9,688 nucleotides of DNA from Prevotella sp. UBA3208 (GCA_002363695.1 DEWO01000025.1:1-9688); one strand, 5' to 3'; shown: positions 1 to 6,123, counted from the first letter of the stretch. The notes: generated from the sequence alone by a model not told the origin. Made by a program: numbers and translations.

Positions 1-240
1 GAAACTCTTTGGCAAGCTCTTTGCTAAGGAAACGCTCAGTTATTGAGACGGTGAATGACGAGCTGAAGAATGTCTGCCAGATTGAGCATACCAGACACCG
101 CTCCATCGAGAACTTTGCCACCAACCTGTTCGCAGGGCTTATTGCATACAACCTGCTACCAAAGAAACCTGCCATGAATTTAGAAATCATCGACAGAGGC
201 AGACTTATTGCCTAAGCCTTACGTCGAACTCACGTTAGTT
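1..240 (+). mobile_element. 3' end of an IS982-family insertion sequence, cut by the window edge
   Basis: This stretch contains the end of an IS982-type transposase reading frame, followed within a few bases of its stop codon by TTACGTCGAACTCACGTTAG (219-238). From memory this resembles the terminal inverted repeat of IS982-type elements in Bacteroidetes, so the element probably ends at about 238-240. The other end lies outside the window, so neither the matching repeat nor a target-site duplication can be checked. The element points toward the CAZyme genes that begin at 322. The family call is fairly secure from the protein, while the exact boundary is an estimate. Confidence 0.65.
2..215 (+). 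pseudogene. IS982-family transposase, C-terminal remnant, probably internally deleted
   Basis: The frame from 3 to the TAA at 213-215 contains [17 protein letters not shown], then QIEHTRHRS and a PKKPAMN tail. This is the conserved C-terminal block of IS982-family DDE transposases, including the catalytic-domain Glu in the IETVNDELK segment. The frame is open to the left edge, but its first codons (NSLASS) do not look like the family. The neighbouring frame from position 2 reads KLFGKLFAK before hitting a stop at 41-43. I recall that phrase as belonging about 25 residues upstream of LLRKR in intact members. The simplest reading is a deletion with a frame change near position 20-26, leaving a dead copy. 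A full-length gene with an unusual join cannot be excluded because the rest is off the window. Confidence 0.6.
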
Positions 241-262
241 TAGTGATTTGTTTTACCGGCTA

Positions 263-295
263 CAAAGATATAAAGAAAAAATGAATTGGCGACAA
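263..295 (-). promoter_or_regulatory. Bacteroidetes-type promoter on the minus strand, pointing into the IS remnant
   Basis: Read on the minus strand, TATCTTTG (270 down to 263) matches the Bacteroidetes -7 consensus TAnnTTTG. A TTG (295-293) lies 22 bases upstream, a weak match to the -33 element. Transcription would start near 258 and run leftward into the IS remnant, antisense to the transposase. No leftward gene follows inside the window. It may be the promoter of a gene separated from it by the IS insertion, or a source of antisense RNA. I found no convincing TAnnTTTG promoter on the plus strand for the gene starting at 322. Confidence 0.45.
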
Positions 296-321
296 CTTTG
301 CCGTAGAAACGTCTTATAAAC

Positions 322-2082
322 ATGAAACAGGCAATGATTCTTATTAGTCTCTTCTGCAGCCTGAGTCTCAGTGCAGCAGACCTCTTTATAACCCCTGACT
401 CGTCACTGACGGAGGCCGTCCGCAAGGCCCGCGAAATGCGACGACTGGGCAAAGCCACTGAAGTAACCATCCACCTGGCTGCAGGTACATACAGCCGCTA
501 CGAGCCGCTGCGCCTGCGCCCGGAGGACAGCGGACTCCGCATCGAGGGCGACAGAGCCGTCATCAGCGGCGGTATGCGCATTTCCAACTGGAAGAAACAA
601 GGCAAGCTGTGGGTGGCTGACGTGCCCGACTTCAACGGCCGTCCCATTGACTTCCGACAACTCTACATTATTGCAACGCCACACTCTGACCAGCGGTCAG
701 AGAACGGCCGGAAAGCCACACGGGCACGCGATGTCAGCGACTTCGAGCAGATGCACCGCATCCGCACCTATGACAAGAAGAACCACGTGCTGTGGGTGCC
801 CAAGAAGGCGGTAGAGAAGATTCTAAAGGCACCTTATGCCGAGATGGTGCTGCACGAGATGTGGTGCACCAGCAACCTGCGCATCAAGAGCATTGACATC
901 CAAGGCGACTCTGCGGCCATCCGCTTCCACAACCCGGAAGGCCCCATCCAATTCCAGCACCCCTGGCCGTCGCCGATGACACCCGACACCAAGCACCCGT
1001 CGCCGTTCTACCTGACCAATGCCAAGGAGTTGTTGGATGAGCCCGGCGAGTGGTATCACGACATCCGCACTCATACCTTATATTATATGCCCCTCCCCGG
1101 CGAGACCATCCGCGAGGCCATCGTCCCCGTACTGGAGACGCTTGTCGAGTTTATCGGTACTGCCGAACGTCCTGTCCGCAACATCACGATGAAGGGCATC
1201 ACCTTCAGCCACACCACATGGATGCGGCCCAGCGAGAAGGGGCACGTGCCCTTGCAGGCAGGTATGTATCTGACGGAGGCTTACAAGCTGCGTCCCCAGA
1301 CAGACCGCCCCAACAACCACAAGCTGGACAACCAGGGTTGGCTGGGACGTGCTGACGCCGCCGTCGAGTTGCGCTATGCAGAAGACTGCCACTTCTCGGG
1401 TTGCCGCTTCGAGCACTTAGGCGGCTCGGGGTTGGATTATGTGGAGGGATGTCACCGTGGAACGACGTCCAACTGCACGTTTACCGATATTGCCATGAAC
1501 GGCTACGTCTGCGGCTCGTTCTCACCCGAAGGACTGGAGACCCACCTGCCCTACCAGCCTACCGACTTCCGGGAGGTTTGTACCCAACAGGAGGTCAGCA
1601 ACTGCGAGTTCTACGACGTCACCAACGAGGACTGGGGCTGTGTAGCCATCGCAGCAGGCTATGTCTCAGGCATCAACATCGAGCACAACACCATTCACGA
1701 CGTGTCCTATACGGGCATCTCGCTGGGCTGGGGCTGGAACCGCGATCTGGTGTGCATGAAGAACAACACGGTGCACGCGAACCTTATATATAACTACGCC
1801 CAGCACATGTACGACTGTGCCGGCATCTATACCTTGGGCAACCAACCTGGCACGATGATTACCGAGAACGTTGTGCGCGACATTGCCAAGCCCAGCTACG
1901 TCCACGACCCCAACCACTGGTTCTACCTCTACACCGACGAAGGCTCCAGTAACATCACCTTGCGCGACAACTGGACGCCCGAGGAGAAATTCCTGAAGAA
2001 CGCCAACGGCCCGGGCAACGTCTGGGAGAACAACGGACCACAAGTTAACGAAAACATCAAACGTCATGCAGGAAAACAATAA
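322..2082 (+). CDS. Exported right-handed parallel beta-helix protein, GH141-like
   Basis: The 586-residue protein starts with a signal peptide (MKQAMILISLFCSLSLSA, likely cut before ADLF), so it should reach the periplasm or beyond. Residues of about 25-90 have the layout of GH141-type beta-helix enzymes: VTIHLAAGTYSRYEPLRLRPEDSG, here in two parts, VTIHLAAGTYSR then PLRLRPEDSG, followed by ISGGMRISNWK. ELLDEPGEWYHD, later followed by LYYMPLPGE, marks the middle. From about 285 to 560 it has Asn- and Cys-rich beta-helix rungs, including TGISLGWGWN around residues 465-473. The characterised GH141 member I recall, BT1002 of Bacteroides thetaiotaomicron, is an alpha-L-fucosidase acting on rhamnogalacturonan II. 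I cannot assign catalytic residues or substrate, and another beta-helix hydrolase or lyase family is possible. The downstream rhamnosidase overlaps it by 17 bases, which implies cotranscription and coupled translation. Confidence 0.75.
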   Translation: MKQAMILISLFCSLSLSAADLFITPDSSLTEAVRKAREMRRLGKATEVTIHLAAGTYSRYEPLRLRPEDSGLRIEGDRAVISGGMRISNWKKQGKLWVADVPDFNGRPIDFRQLYIIATPHSDQRSENGRKATRARDVSDFEQMHRIRTYDKKNHVLWVPKKAVEKILKAPYAEMVLHEMWCTSNLRIKSIDIQGDSAAIRFHNPEGPIQFQHPWPSPMTPDTKHPSPFYLTNAKELLDEPGEWYHDIRTHTLYYMPLPGETIREAIVPVLETLVEFIGTAERPVRNITMKGITFSHTTWMRPSEKGHVPLQAGMYLTEAYKLRPQTDRPNNHKLDNQGWLGRADAAVELRYAEDCHFSGCRFEHLGGSGLDYVEGCHRGTTSNCTFTDIAMNGYVCGSFSPEGLETHLPYQPTDFREVCTQQEVSNCEFYDVTNEDWGCVAIAAGYVSGINIEHNTIHDVSYTGISLGWGWNRDLVCMKNNTVHANLIYNYAQHMYDCAGIYTLGNQPGTMITENVVRDIAKPSYVHDPNHWFYLYTDEGSSNITLRDNWTPEEKFLKNANGPGNVWENNGPQVNENIKRHAGKQ

Positions 2083-4129
2083 ACCCACCTGGATATGGTA
2101 TCCGGGCGACTTCGAGATATGGCTCGGCAACATTTTCAACAACCGGCGCACAGAGCGTGGCGCCATGTTCCCTCCATTCTGGAAACAAGACTCCCACTAC
2201 GTGACCGTGGAGTTCTCGAAGGCCTTTACGCTGGAACATGAAGAAACCATCACGATAGCCTGCGAAGGCCAGTTCAACTTTCAACTTGACGGCAAGCTAC
2301 AGTTCCCTGCCAACACGTACACCATTCCTAAGGGTGAGCACAAGCTGAACCTGAAGGTGTGGAACCAAGCCACGCCTCCCGCTCTGTTCATCGAGGGAGA
2401 GACCATCAAGACCGACTCAACGTGGCTGGCCACCTACGAGGACAAGCTGTGGATTGACGAAAACGGAGTGGCTCATGGTTCAGGCATCTATGTGCCTGCT
2501 GCCTCGTGGTGTTTTGACAACATTGACACCCCGCCCTCGTCCTACCAGTTGGAGCGCCGCGAAGTTCGCCCAGTGAGTAGCGACACCGTCACAGAAAATG
2601 GCACCCTCTATGACTTCGGCCGCGAAACCTTCGGCTACCTGAAGGTATCCGGCCTGCAGGGAACCATCCGCGTCTATTATGGTGAGAGCCGCGAGGAGGC
2701 GCTGGACCGCGAGCACTGCGAAACGCTCGACGTCCTCTCCTGTCCTATACGCTGCAACACTGTCGCAACCTCCAAAGCCTTCCGCTACGTATATATAGAA
2801 AAGGAAGAAAGCACTACCTACACCGACGTGCTGATGGACTATGAATACGCACAGCATGACCTCAGCCACAGCGGTTCCTTCCGCTGTTCGGACGAAGAAC
2901 TGAACAAGATATGGGAGGTTGGTGCCTACACCATGGACCTGACCACGCGCGAATTCTTCATGGACGGCATCAAGCGCGACCGCTGGACGTGGTCGGGCGA
3001 TGCCATACAGTCGTACCTCATGAACTACTACCTGCGCTTTGACTCCGAGTGTGTCAAGCGTACCATCCGCCTGCTGCGCGGCAAGGATCCGGTGACGGCT
3101 CACATCAATACCATCATGGACTACACCTTCTACTGGTTCAAGTCCATCCTCGATTACTACCAGTACACGGCGGATGTGGCTTTCGTACGCGAGATGTGGC
3201 CCCGCATGGTGACCATGATGGACTACGTGCTCAGTCGTACCAACGACCAGGGAATGGCCGAAGGACAGCCCGACGACTGGATTTTCGTCGACTGGGTAGA
3301 CTTCCCCATGCACAAGCGCGGAACGCTATGCTTCGAACAGATACTGCTCATGAAGGCATTGGAGACGATGACCATCTGCGCCAAGTTGCTGGATGTCAAG
3401 ACTGATTACCGCGTAAAATGCGAAGAACTGCGCAACAAGATCAAGCAGACGTTCTGGAGCTACGAGCAGAAGGCTTACCTGCACGCCATTGAAGACGGAA
3501 AGATGAATCCCCACATCACCAAGTTCCCTAACATGTTTGCCATTCTCTATGGGCTGGCCTATCAGGAGGAACGTGAGGAGATTATGAAGAGCGTCATGCT
3601 GAACCCTGCCATCGAGCCTATCACCACTCCCTATATGCGCTTCTACGAACTGGAAGCGCTCTGCATGATGGGCTACCACGAGAAGGTGCTGAAAGAGATG
3701 CGTGACTACTGGGGCGGTATGCTGCGCGAGGGAGCGACCTCGTTCTGGGAGAAGTATGTACCAACGGAGACCGGCACGCAGCATCTGGCCATGTACGGAC
3801 GTCCCTACGGCAAGTCGCTTTGCCACGCCTGGGGAGCCTCGCCCGTCTATCTACTGGGCAAGTACTACTTAGGTGTTCAGCCCATCAAGCCCGGCTACGA
3901 GGAGTTCGAGGTGCGTCCCGTCTTAGGCGACCTGGAATGGATGGAAGGCGACATTCCTACGCCTCATGGCATGATACATGTCGAGATGAACCGCGAGCAA
4001 GTGAAGGTGCTGGCCACAGAGGGTCAGGGCTGGCTGATAGTCGGCAATGCGGCCTCTACTTCGTCCGACGGGGCGAAGAACCTAAGGGTCAGGATTGAAG
4101 CCAATCAGGAAATAACGGTTAAGCTGTAG
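2066..4129 (+). CDS. Alpha-L-rhamnosidase, glycoside hydrolase family 78
   Basis: GH78 enzymes release terminal alpha-L-rhamnose by an inverting mechanism. This 687-residue protein has the family order: N-terminal beta domains (about 1-260, opening with PTWIWYPGDFEIWL), a catalytic (alpha/alpha)6 barrel (about 265-600), and a C-terminal beta-sandwich beginning near GVQPIKPGYEEFEVRP. The catalytic segment DGIKRDRWTWSGD spans residues 300-312. D300, D305 and D312 keep the spacing of the Asp/Glu/Asp set known in Bacillus RhaB, with Asp at the general-acid site. GATSFWEKY carries E562, a candidate general base. Translation starts at ATG 2066, inside the end of the beta-helix gene; there is no clear ribosome-binding site, as is usual in Bacteroidetes. 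No signal peptide is visible although the partner is exported, so the enzyme is probably cytoplasmic unless the true start differs. The gene ends at the terminator at 4114-4146. Confidence 0.87.
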   Translation: MQENNKPTWIWYPGDFEIWLGNIFNNRRTERGAMFPPFWKQDSHYVTVEFSKAFTLEHEETITIACEGQFNFQLDGKLQFPANTYTIPKGEHKLNLKVWNQATPPALFIEGETIKTDSTWLATYEDKLWIDENGVAHGSGIYVPAASWCFDNIDTPPSSYQLERREVRPVSSDTVTENGTLYDFGRETFGYLKVSGLQGTIRVYYGESREEALDREHCETLDVLSCPIRCNTVATSKAFRYVYIEKEESTTYTDVLMDYEYAQHDLSHSGSFRCSDEELNKIWEVGAYTMDLTTREFFMDGIKRDRWTWSGDAIQSYLMNYYLRFDSECVKRTIRLLRGKDPVTAHINTIMDYTFYWFKSILDYYQYTADVAFVREMWPRMVTMMDYVLSRTNDQGMAEGQPDDWIFVDWVDFPMHKRGTLCFEQILLMKALETMTICAKLLDVKTDYRVKCEELRNKIKQTFWSYEQKAYLHAIEDGKMNPHITKFPNMFAILYGLAYQEEREEIMKSVMLNPAIEPITTPYMRFYELEALCMMGYHEKVLKEMRDYWGGMLREGATSFWEKYVPTETGTQHLAMYGRPYGKSLCHAWGASPVYLLGKYYLGVQPIKPGYEEFEVRPVLGDLEWMEGDIPTPHGMIHVEMNREQVKVLATEGQGWLIVGNAASTSSDGAKNLRVRIEANQEITVKL

Positions 4130-4146
4130 AGTTTAACCGTTTTTTC
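4114..4146 (+). terminator. Intrinsic terminator of the CAZyme operon, overlapping the stop codon
   Basis: AACGGTTAA (4114-4122) and TTAACCGTT (4133-4141) form a perfect 9-bp stem with a 10-base loop, followed by a T-rich run (4140-4146, then CTTTT). The TAG stop of the rhamnosidase (4127-4129) lies in the loop, so the left arm is coding sequence. The right arm also contains the TAA stop of the convergent small ORF. On the minus strand the hairpin is followed by TATTTCC, a much poorer T-tract, so it mainly serves plus-strand transcripts. Confidence 0.75.
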
Positions 4147-4216
4147 TTTTGTTGATGTAGATGACCACGCCGGCTACGACAAGGATGGCTACGGCGATGA
4201 TATGAAGTAAGTCCAT
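4133..4216 (-). CDS. Small single-pass membrane protein, 27 residues
   Basis: ATG at 4216-4214 opens a 27-codon frame that ends at TAA 4135-4133. The product begins MDLLHIIAVAILVVAGVV and ends IYINKRKNG: about 17 hydrophobic residues followed by a positively charged tail, the pattern of a tiny inner-membrane protein with its C-terminus in the cytoplasm. Codon choice in the hydrophobic core (GCC, ATC, GTC, GGC, GTG) matches the neighbouring genes, which argues for a real coding sequence. It starts 35 bases beyond the DUF4251 stop with no terminator between, so it could share that transcript. Its stop lies 3 bases from the stop of the convergent rhamnosidase gene, and its last codons overlap that gene's terminator. 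I do not recognise a family. A chance ORF is possible. Confidence 0.5.
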   Translation of the reverse strand: MDLLHIIAVAILVVAGVVIYINKRKNG

Positions 4217-4251
4217 AAGCAATTGTTATTATTTGGTTTTATCAGATTTCA

Positions 4252-4731
4252 CTATTCCAGTTCTCCGCTATAGGTTATCGGTTCGCGCTCGCGGGCCTGT
4301 ACGTCGATGGTCGTCTGGCCATTGTCGAATATCTCCAACTGAAAGGTGATGACATCTTCCTCGTTGTCTGTGACCAGCCTGACATATGTCCTCCCCTTTT
4401 CATCCCTTGCCGACTCATAGCTGCTGATAGGAGCAGAAAAGTTGAAGGCCTTGCCTCCACCATACGGAATACTATAAGCCCGACCGAAATACGGTAAATA
4501 CGACACCAACGTATCGCCCTTAATCTCGAGTGAATAGTTACTGGTCACATTGACTGCCCGTCCCCTGCGGGGATACATCATCTGAACATCCACCACATAG
4601 TGACGGGAGGCCAGCGCTCTCTCCACCGCCAATGCCTTCTCGGCCCGTTCGGCAGCAGTCATCGTACTACATGCAGTCAATATTCCGGCCACAACCACAA
4701 CAACACCCGACAGTAATCCTTGTATCTTCAT
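4252..4731 (-). CDS. DUF4251-family lipoprotein
   Basis: The 159-residue product begins MKIQGLLSGVVVVVAGILTAC, here split as MKIQGLLSG and VVVVAGILTAC: a lipoprotein signal with lipobox LTAC, so it should be lipid-anchored in the envelope. The mature part contains ALASRHYVVDVQMMYPRRG, then SLEIKGDTLVSYLPYFGRAY, GGGKAFNFSAP and a C-terminal FQLEIFDNGQTTIDVQA, the beta-rich pattern of Bacteroidetes DUF4251 proteins, whose function is unknown. A start six codons upstream (MLTFAG) is possible by frame alone. However, those codons are the -7 promoter element TACCTTTG, so the transcript should begin at or next to ATG 4731. The gene is divergent from the DUF362 gene and is followed by the small membrane-protein ORF, with no terminator between them. 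Confidence 0.82.
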   Translation of the reverse strand: MKIQGLLSGVVVVVAGILTACSTMTAAERAEKALAVERALASRHYVVDVQMMYPRRGRAVNVTSNYSLEIKGDTLVSYLPYFGRAYSIPYGGGKAFNFSAPISSYESARDEKGRTYVRLVTDNEEDVITFQLEIFDNGQTTIDVQAREREPITYSGELE

Positions 4732-4736
4732 GCCTG

Positions 4737-4769
4737 CAAAGGTAAGCAATAAATTCTAAAAATCTGCAA
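4737..4769 (-). promoter_or_regulatory. Promoter of the DUF4251 gene, giving a near-leaderless mRNA
   Basis: On the minus strand TACCTTTG (4744 down to 4737) is a perfect TAnnTTTG -7 element, and a TTG (4769-4767) sits 22 bases upstream as a weak -33. Only five bases (CAGGC) separate the -7 element from ATG 4731. With the usual Bacteroidetes spacing, transcription begins zero to two bases before the start codon. This fixes the start choice for the lipoprotein and implies initiation without a 5' untranslated region. Confidence 0.6.
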
Positions 4770-4839
4770 TATTGGTAACAAATTCCGTAAATAGTATATC
4801 TGACTATTGGAAAAAAGTCGTATCTTTGCAACCAATATT
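4768..4839. repeat. Nested inverted repeats between the divergent promoters
   Basis: Two inverted repeats lie in the spacer between the DUF4251 and DUF362 genes. The outer pair is AATATTGGT (4768-4776) and ACCAATATT (4831-4839), an exact 9-bp match 54 bases apart. One arm overlaps the -33 region of the leftward promoter and the other covers the expected start site of the rightward one. The inner pair is AATAGT (4790-4795) and ACTATT (4803-4808), 7 bases apart, a 19-bp operator-like palindrome in the -33 region of the rightward promoter. The positions suit a regulator acting on both genes, but no binding protein is known. AT-rich DNA can produce such repeats by chance. Confidence 0.4.
4821..4828 (+). 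promoter_or_regulatory. Promoter -7 element of the DUF362 gene
   Basis: TATCTTTG matches the Bacteroidetes -7 consensus TAnnTTTG exactly. No good -33 TTTG lies at the expected distance. Transcription should start near 4832-4834, leaving a leader of about 28 AT-rich bases before ATG 4861. One arm of an inverted repeat (4831-4839) covers the presumed start site. Confidence 0.65.
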
Positions 4840-4860
4840 ACAACATAAAACGATAACGGT

Positions 4861-5826
4861 ATGAAGAAAATGAGAATGAAGGTCGTCGCTCTGATGCTGA
4901 TGACGGCAGTTATGGTATTTGGACAGAGCAAGGTGTATATGACCAAAGAGATTACACCGGAGTCATTGGTAAGAATCTATAAAGCACTGGGCGTTGAGGC
5001 CAAAGGGCGCGTAGCCGTAAAGATATCCACTGGCGAGGGCGGCAACAAGCACTATCTGAAGCCTACCCTGATTCGCAAACTGGTGGACGAGGTCAACGGC
5101 ACCATAGTAGAGTGCTGCACGGCTTATGGCGGTACACGACAAGACCCCAAGAAACACTGGGAAACCATTCACGAGCACGGCTTCGACTCCATCTTTGCCG
5201 TCGACCTGATGGACGAGTTCGGACAGATACGCATCCCCATTCAGGACAAGAAGCACCTGAAGTACGACATCGTGGGCGAGCATTTGTCCAACTACGACTT
5301 CATGATCAACCTGGCCCACTTCAAGGGACATGCCATGGGCGGTTTCGGCGGTGTCATGAAGAATGCCTCTATCGGTGTAGCCTCAACGGCAGGCAAGTGC
5401 TATATCCACTCTGCCGGCAAGAGCACGGACCCGAAGACGGCATGGAATCCCGGCATACTGGCCGAAGGAGACACACAAGACCTTTTCCTGGAGTCGATGG
5501 CTGCTGCCGCACAGGCCGTACACAACTACTTCAACGGCAAAGTCATCTACATCAACGTGATGAACAATATGTCGGTAGACTGCGACTGCGACGGAAATCC
5601 TGCCAAACCCGAACTGAAGGACATGGGCATCGTGGCTTCGCTCGACCCGGTAGCCGTAGACCAAGCCTGCCTGGACATGGTGTTCAACTACAAAGGCAAG
5701 CCCGGCGACGACAACAAGCCCCTCATCAAGCGCATCAATCGCCAGCACGGCACATATATTACCGAATACGCCGAGAAAATCGGGCTTGGTTCGAAGAAGT
5801 ACGAACTGATCAGTCTCGACAAGTAA
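4861..5826 (+). CDS. Exported DUF362-domain protein
   Basis: The 321-residue protein begins with a signal peptide (MKKMRMKVVALMLMTAVMVFG, given as MKKMRMKVV then ALMLMTAVMVFG), with cleavage probably near FGQS. The mature part has DUF362 hallmarks: INLAHFKGHAMGGFGG then VMKNASIGVAS (about residues 150-175), and DMGIVASLDPVAVDQACLD (about 255-273). DUF362 proteins are often described as possible iron-sulfur proteins, and their biochemical role is not settled. Six cysteines are visible (C85, C86, C180, C241, C243, C270), including a CDCD motif, but there is no ferredoxin-type 4Fe-4S domain. The export signal would place any metal site in the periplasm. The gene has its own promoter, is divergent from the DUF4251 gene and is followed by a hairpin at 5840-5880, so it is probably transcribed alone. 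Confidence 0.85.
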   Translation: MKKMRMKVVALMLMTAVMVFGQSKVYMTKEITPESLVRIYKALGVEAKGRVAVKISTGEGGNKHYLKPTLIRKLVDEVNGTIVECCTAYGGTRQDPKKHWETIHEHGFDSIFAVDLMDEFGQIRIPIQDKKHLKYDIVGEHLSNYDFMINLAHFKGHAMGGFGGVMKNASIGVASTAGKCYIHSAGKSTDPKTAWNPGILAEGDTQDLFLESMAAAAQAVHNYFNGKVIYINVMNNMSVDCDCDGNPAKPELKDMGIVASLDPVAVDQACLDMVFNYKGKPGDDNKPLIKRINRQHGTYITEYAEKIGLGSKKYELISLDK

Positions 5827-5839
5827 TTGGATTTGTCAT

Positions 5840-5884
5840 CAGTGCCCACGGTCTCGACACAGTATCGACTGTGGGCACTGTTTA
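5840..5884 (+). terminator. Strong hairpin terminator after the DUF362 gene
   Basis: CAGTGCCCAC (5840-5849) and GTGGGCACTG (5871-5880) form a perfect 10-bp GC-rich stem. Inside it GTC and GAC can pair further. Only TTTAT follows, so the T-tract is short, but the stem is strong and lies 14 bases after the stop codon. Read from the other strand the stem is followed by ATGACAAA, so it is unlikely to be a good intrinsic terminator for leftward transcripts. Confidence 0.65.
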
Positions 5885-5899
5885 TCATAATGGACGTTC

Positions 5900-5965
5900 T
5901 TACTCCCTCTTTCCTGCCATTCTCATTCGTATGGCGGCCAGCACCCAGATGTTTATTTGCTTCAT
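5900..5965 (-). pseudogene. Fragment: start of a secreted-protein gene (signal peptide only)
   Basis: ATG at 5965-5963 opens a 21-codon frame, MKQINIWVLAAI then RMRMAGKRE, ending at TAA 5902-5900. The first twelve residues look like the start of a Prevotella-type signal peptide; I recall many secreted proteins of this group beginning with a variant of IWVLAAIL. The hydrophobic run then breaks off into charged residues and a stop, as if the rest of the gene had been lost. No downstream coding remnant is recognisable before the hairpin at 5840-5880. It could be a chance ORF. Confidence 0.35.
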
Positions 5966-6037
5966 ATTACACGAAATGGTTGTCGTTTGATTCTTATCGC
6001 TTGTTCCATGTAAGCGTTATATGCTTTCATCTGCCGT

Positions 6038-6121
6038 TTACAGCACCTTCGCCTGCGTCCCGTTGTCCGACGAGCAGCAAGCGAAGAGCATTGCAAAGAG
6101 TGTCAGTAAATAGTTTCTTAT
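6038..6121 (-). pseudogene. Fragment: lipoprotein signal peptide without a start codon
   Basis: Starting 2 bases beyond the hydrolase stop codon, a minus-strand frame reads ATA, then RNYLLTLFAMLFACCSSDN, then GTQAKVL and TAA (6040-6038). A hydrophobic stretch followed by FACCSSDNG is a convincing lipoprotein leader with a lipobox at FAC. The codon where an ATG is expected (6121-6119) is ATA. The frame stops after 26 residues, far too short for a lipoprotein. This looks like the 5' end of a decayed gene that once followed the hydrolase. A sequencing error or a non-standard start cannot be excluded. Confidence 0.4.
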
Positions 6122-6123
6122 TA

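Noticed and set aside
2480..3313. Minus-strand ORF of 277 codons inside the rhamnosidase gene
   Set aside because: It is a His/Val-rich shadow frame opposite the conserved GH78 catalytic segment, with no leader or promoter.
4732..4749. Longer start for the DUF4251 lipoprotein (MLTFAG extension)
   Set aside because: These six codons coincide with the -7 promoter element TACCTTTG, and the shorter start gives a standard lipoprotein leader.
5112..5990. Plus-strand ORF of 292 codons overlapping the DUF362 gene
   Set aside because: It is an Arg/His-rich shifted frame of the DUF362 gene that runs through its terminator, so it is not credible as a protein.
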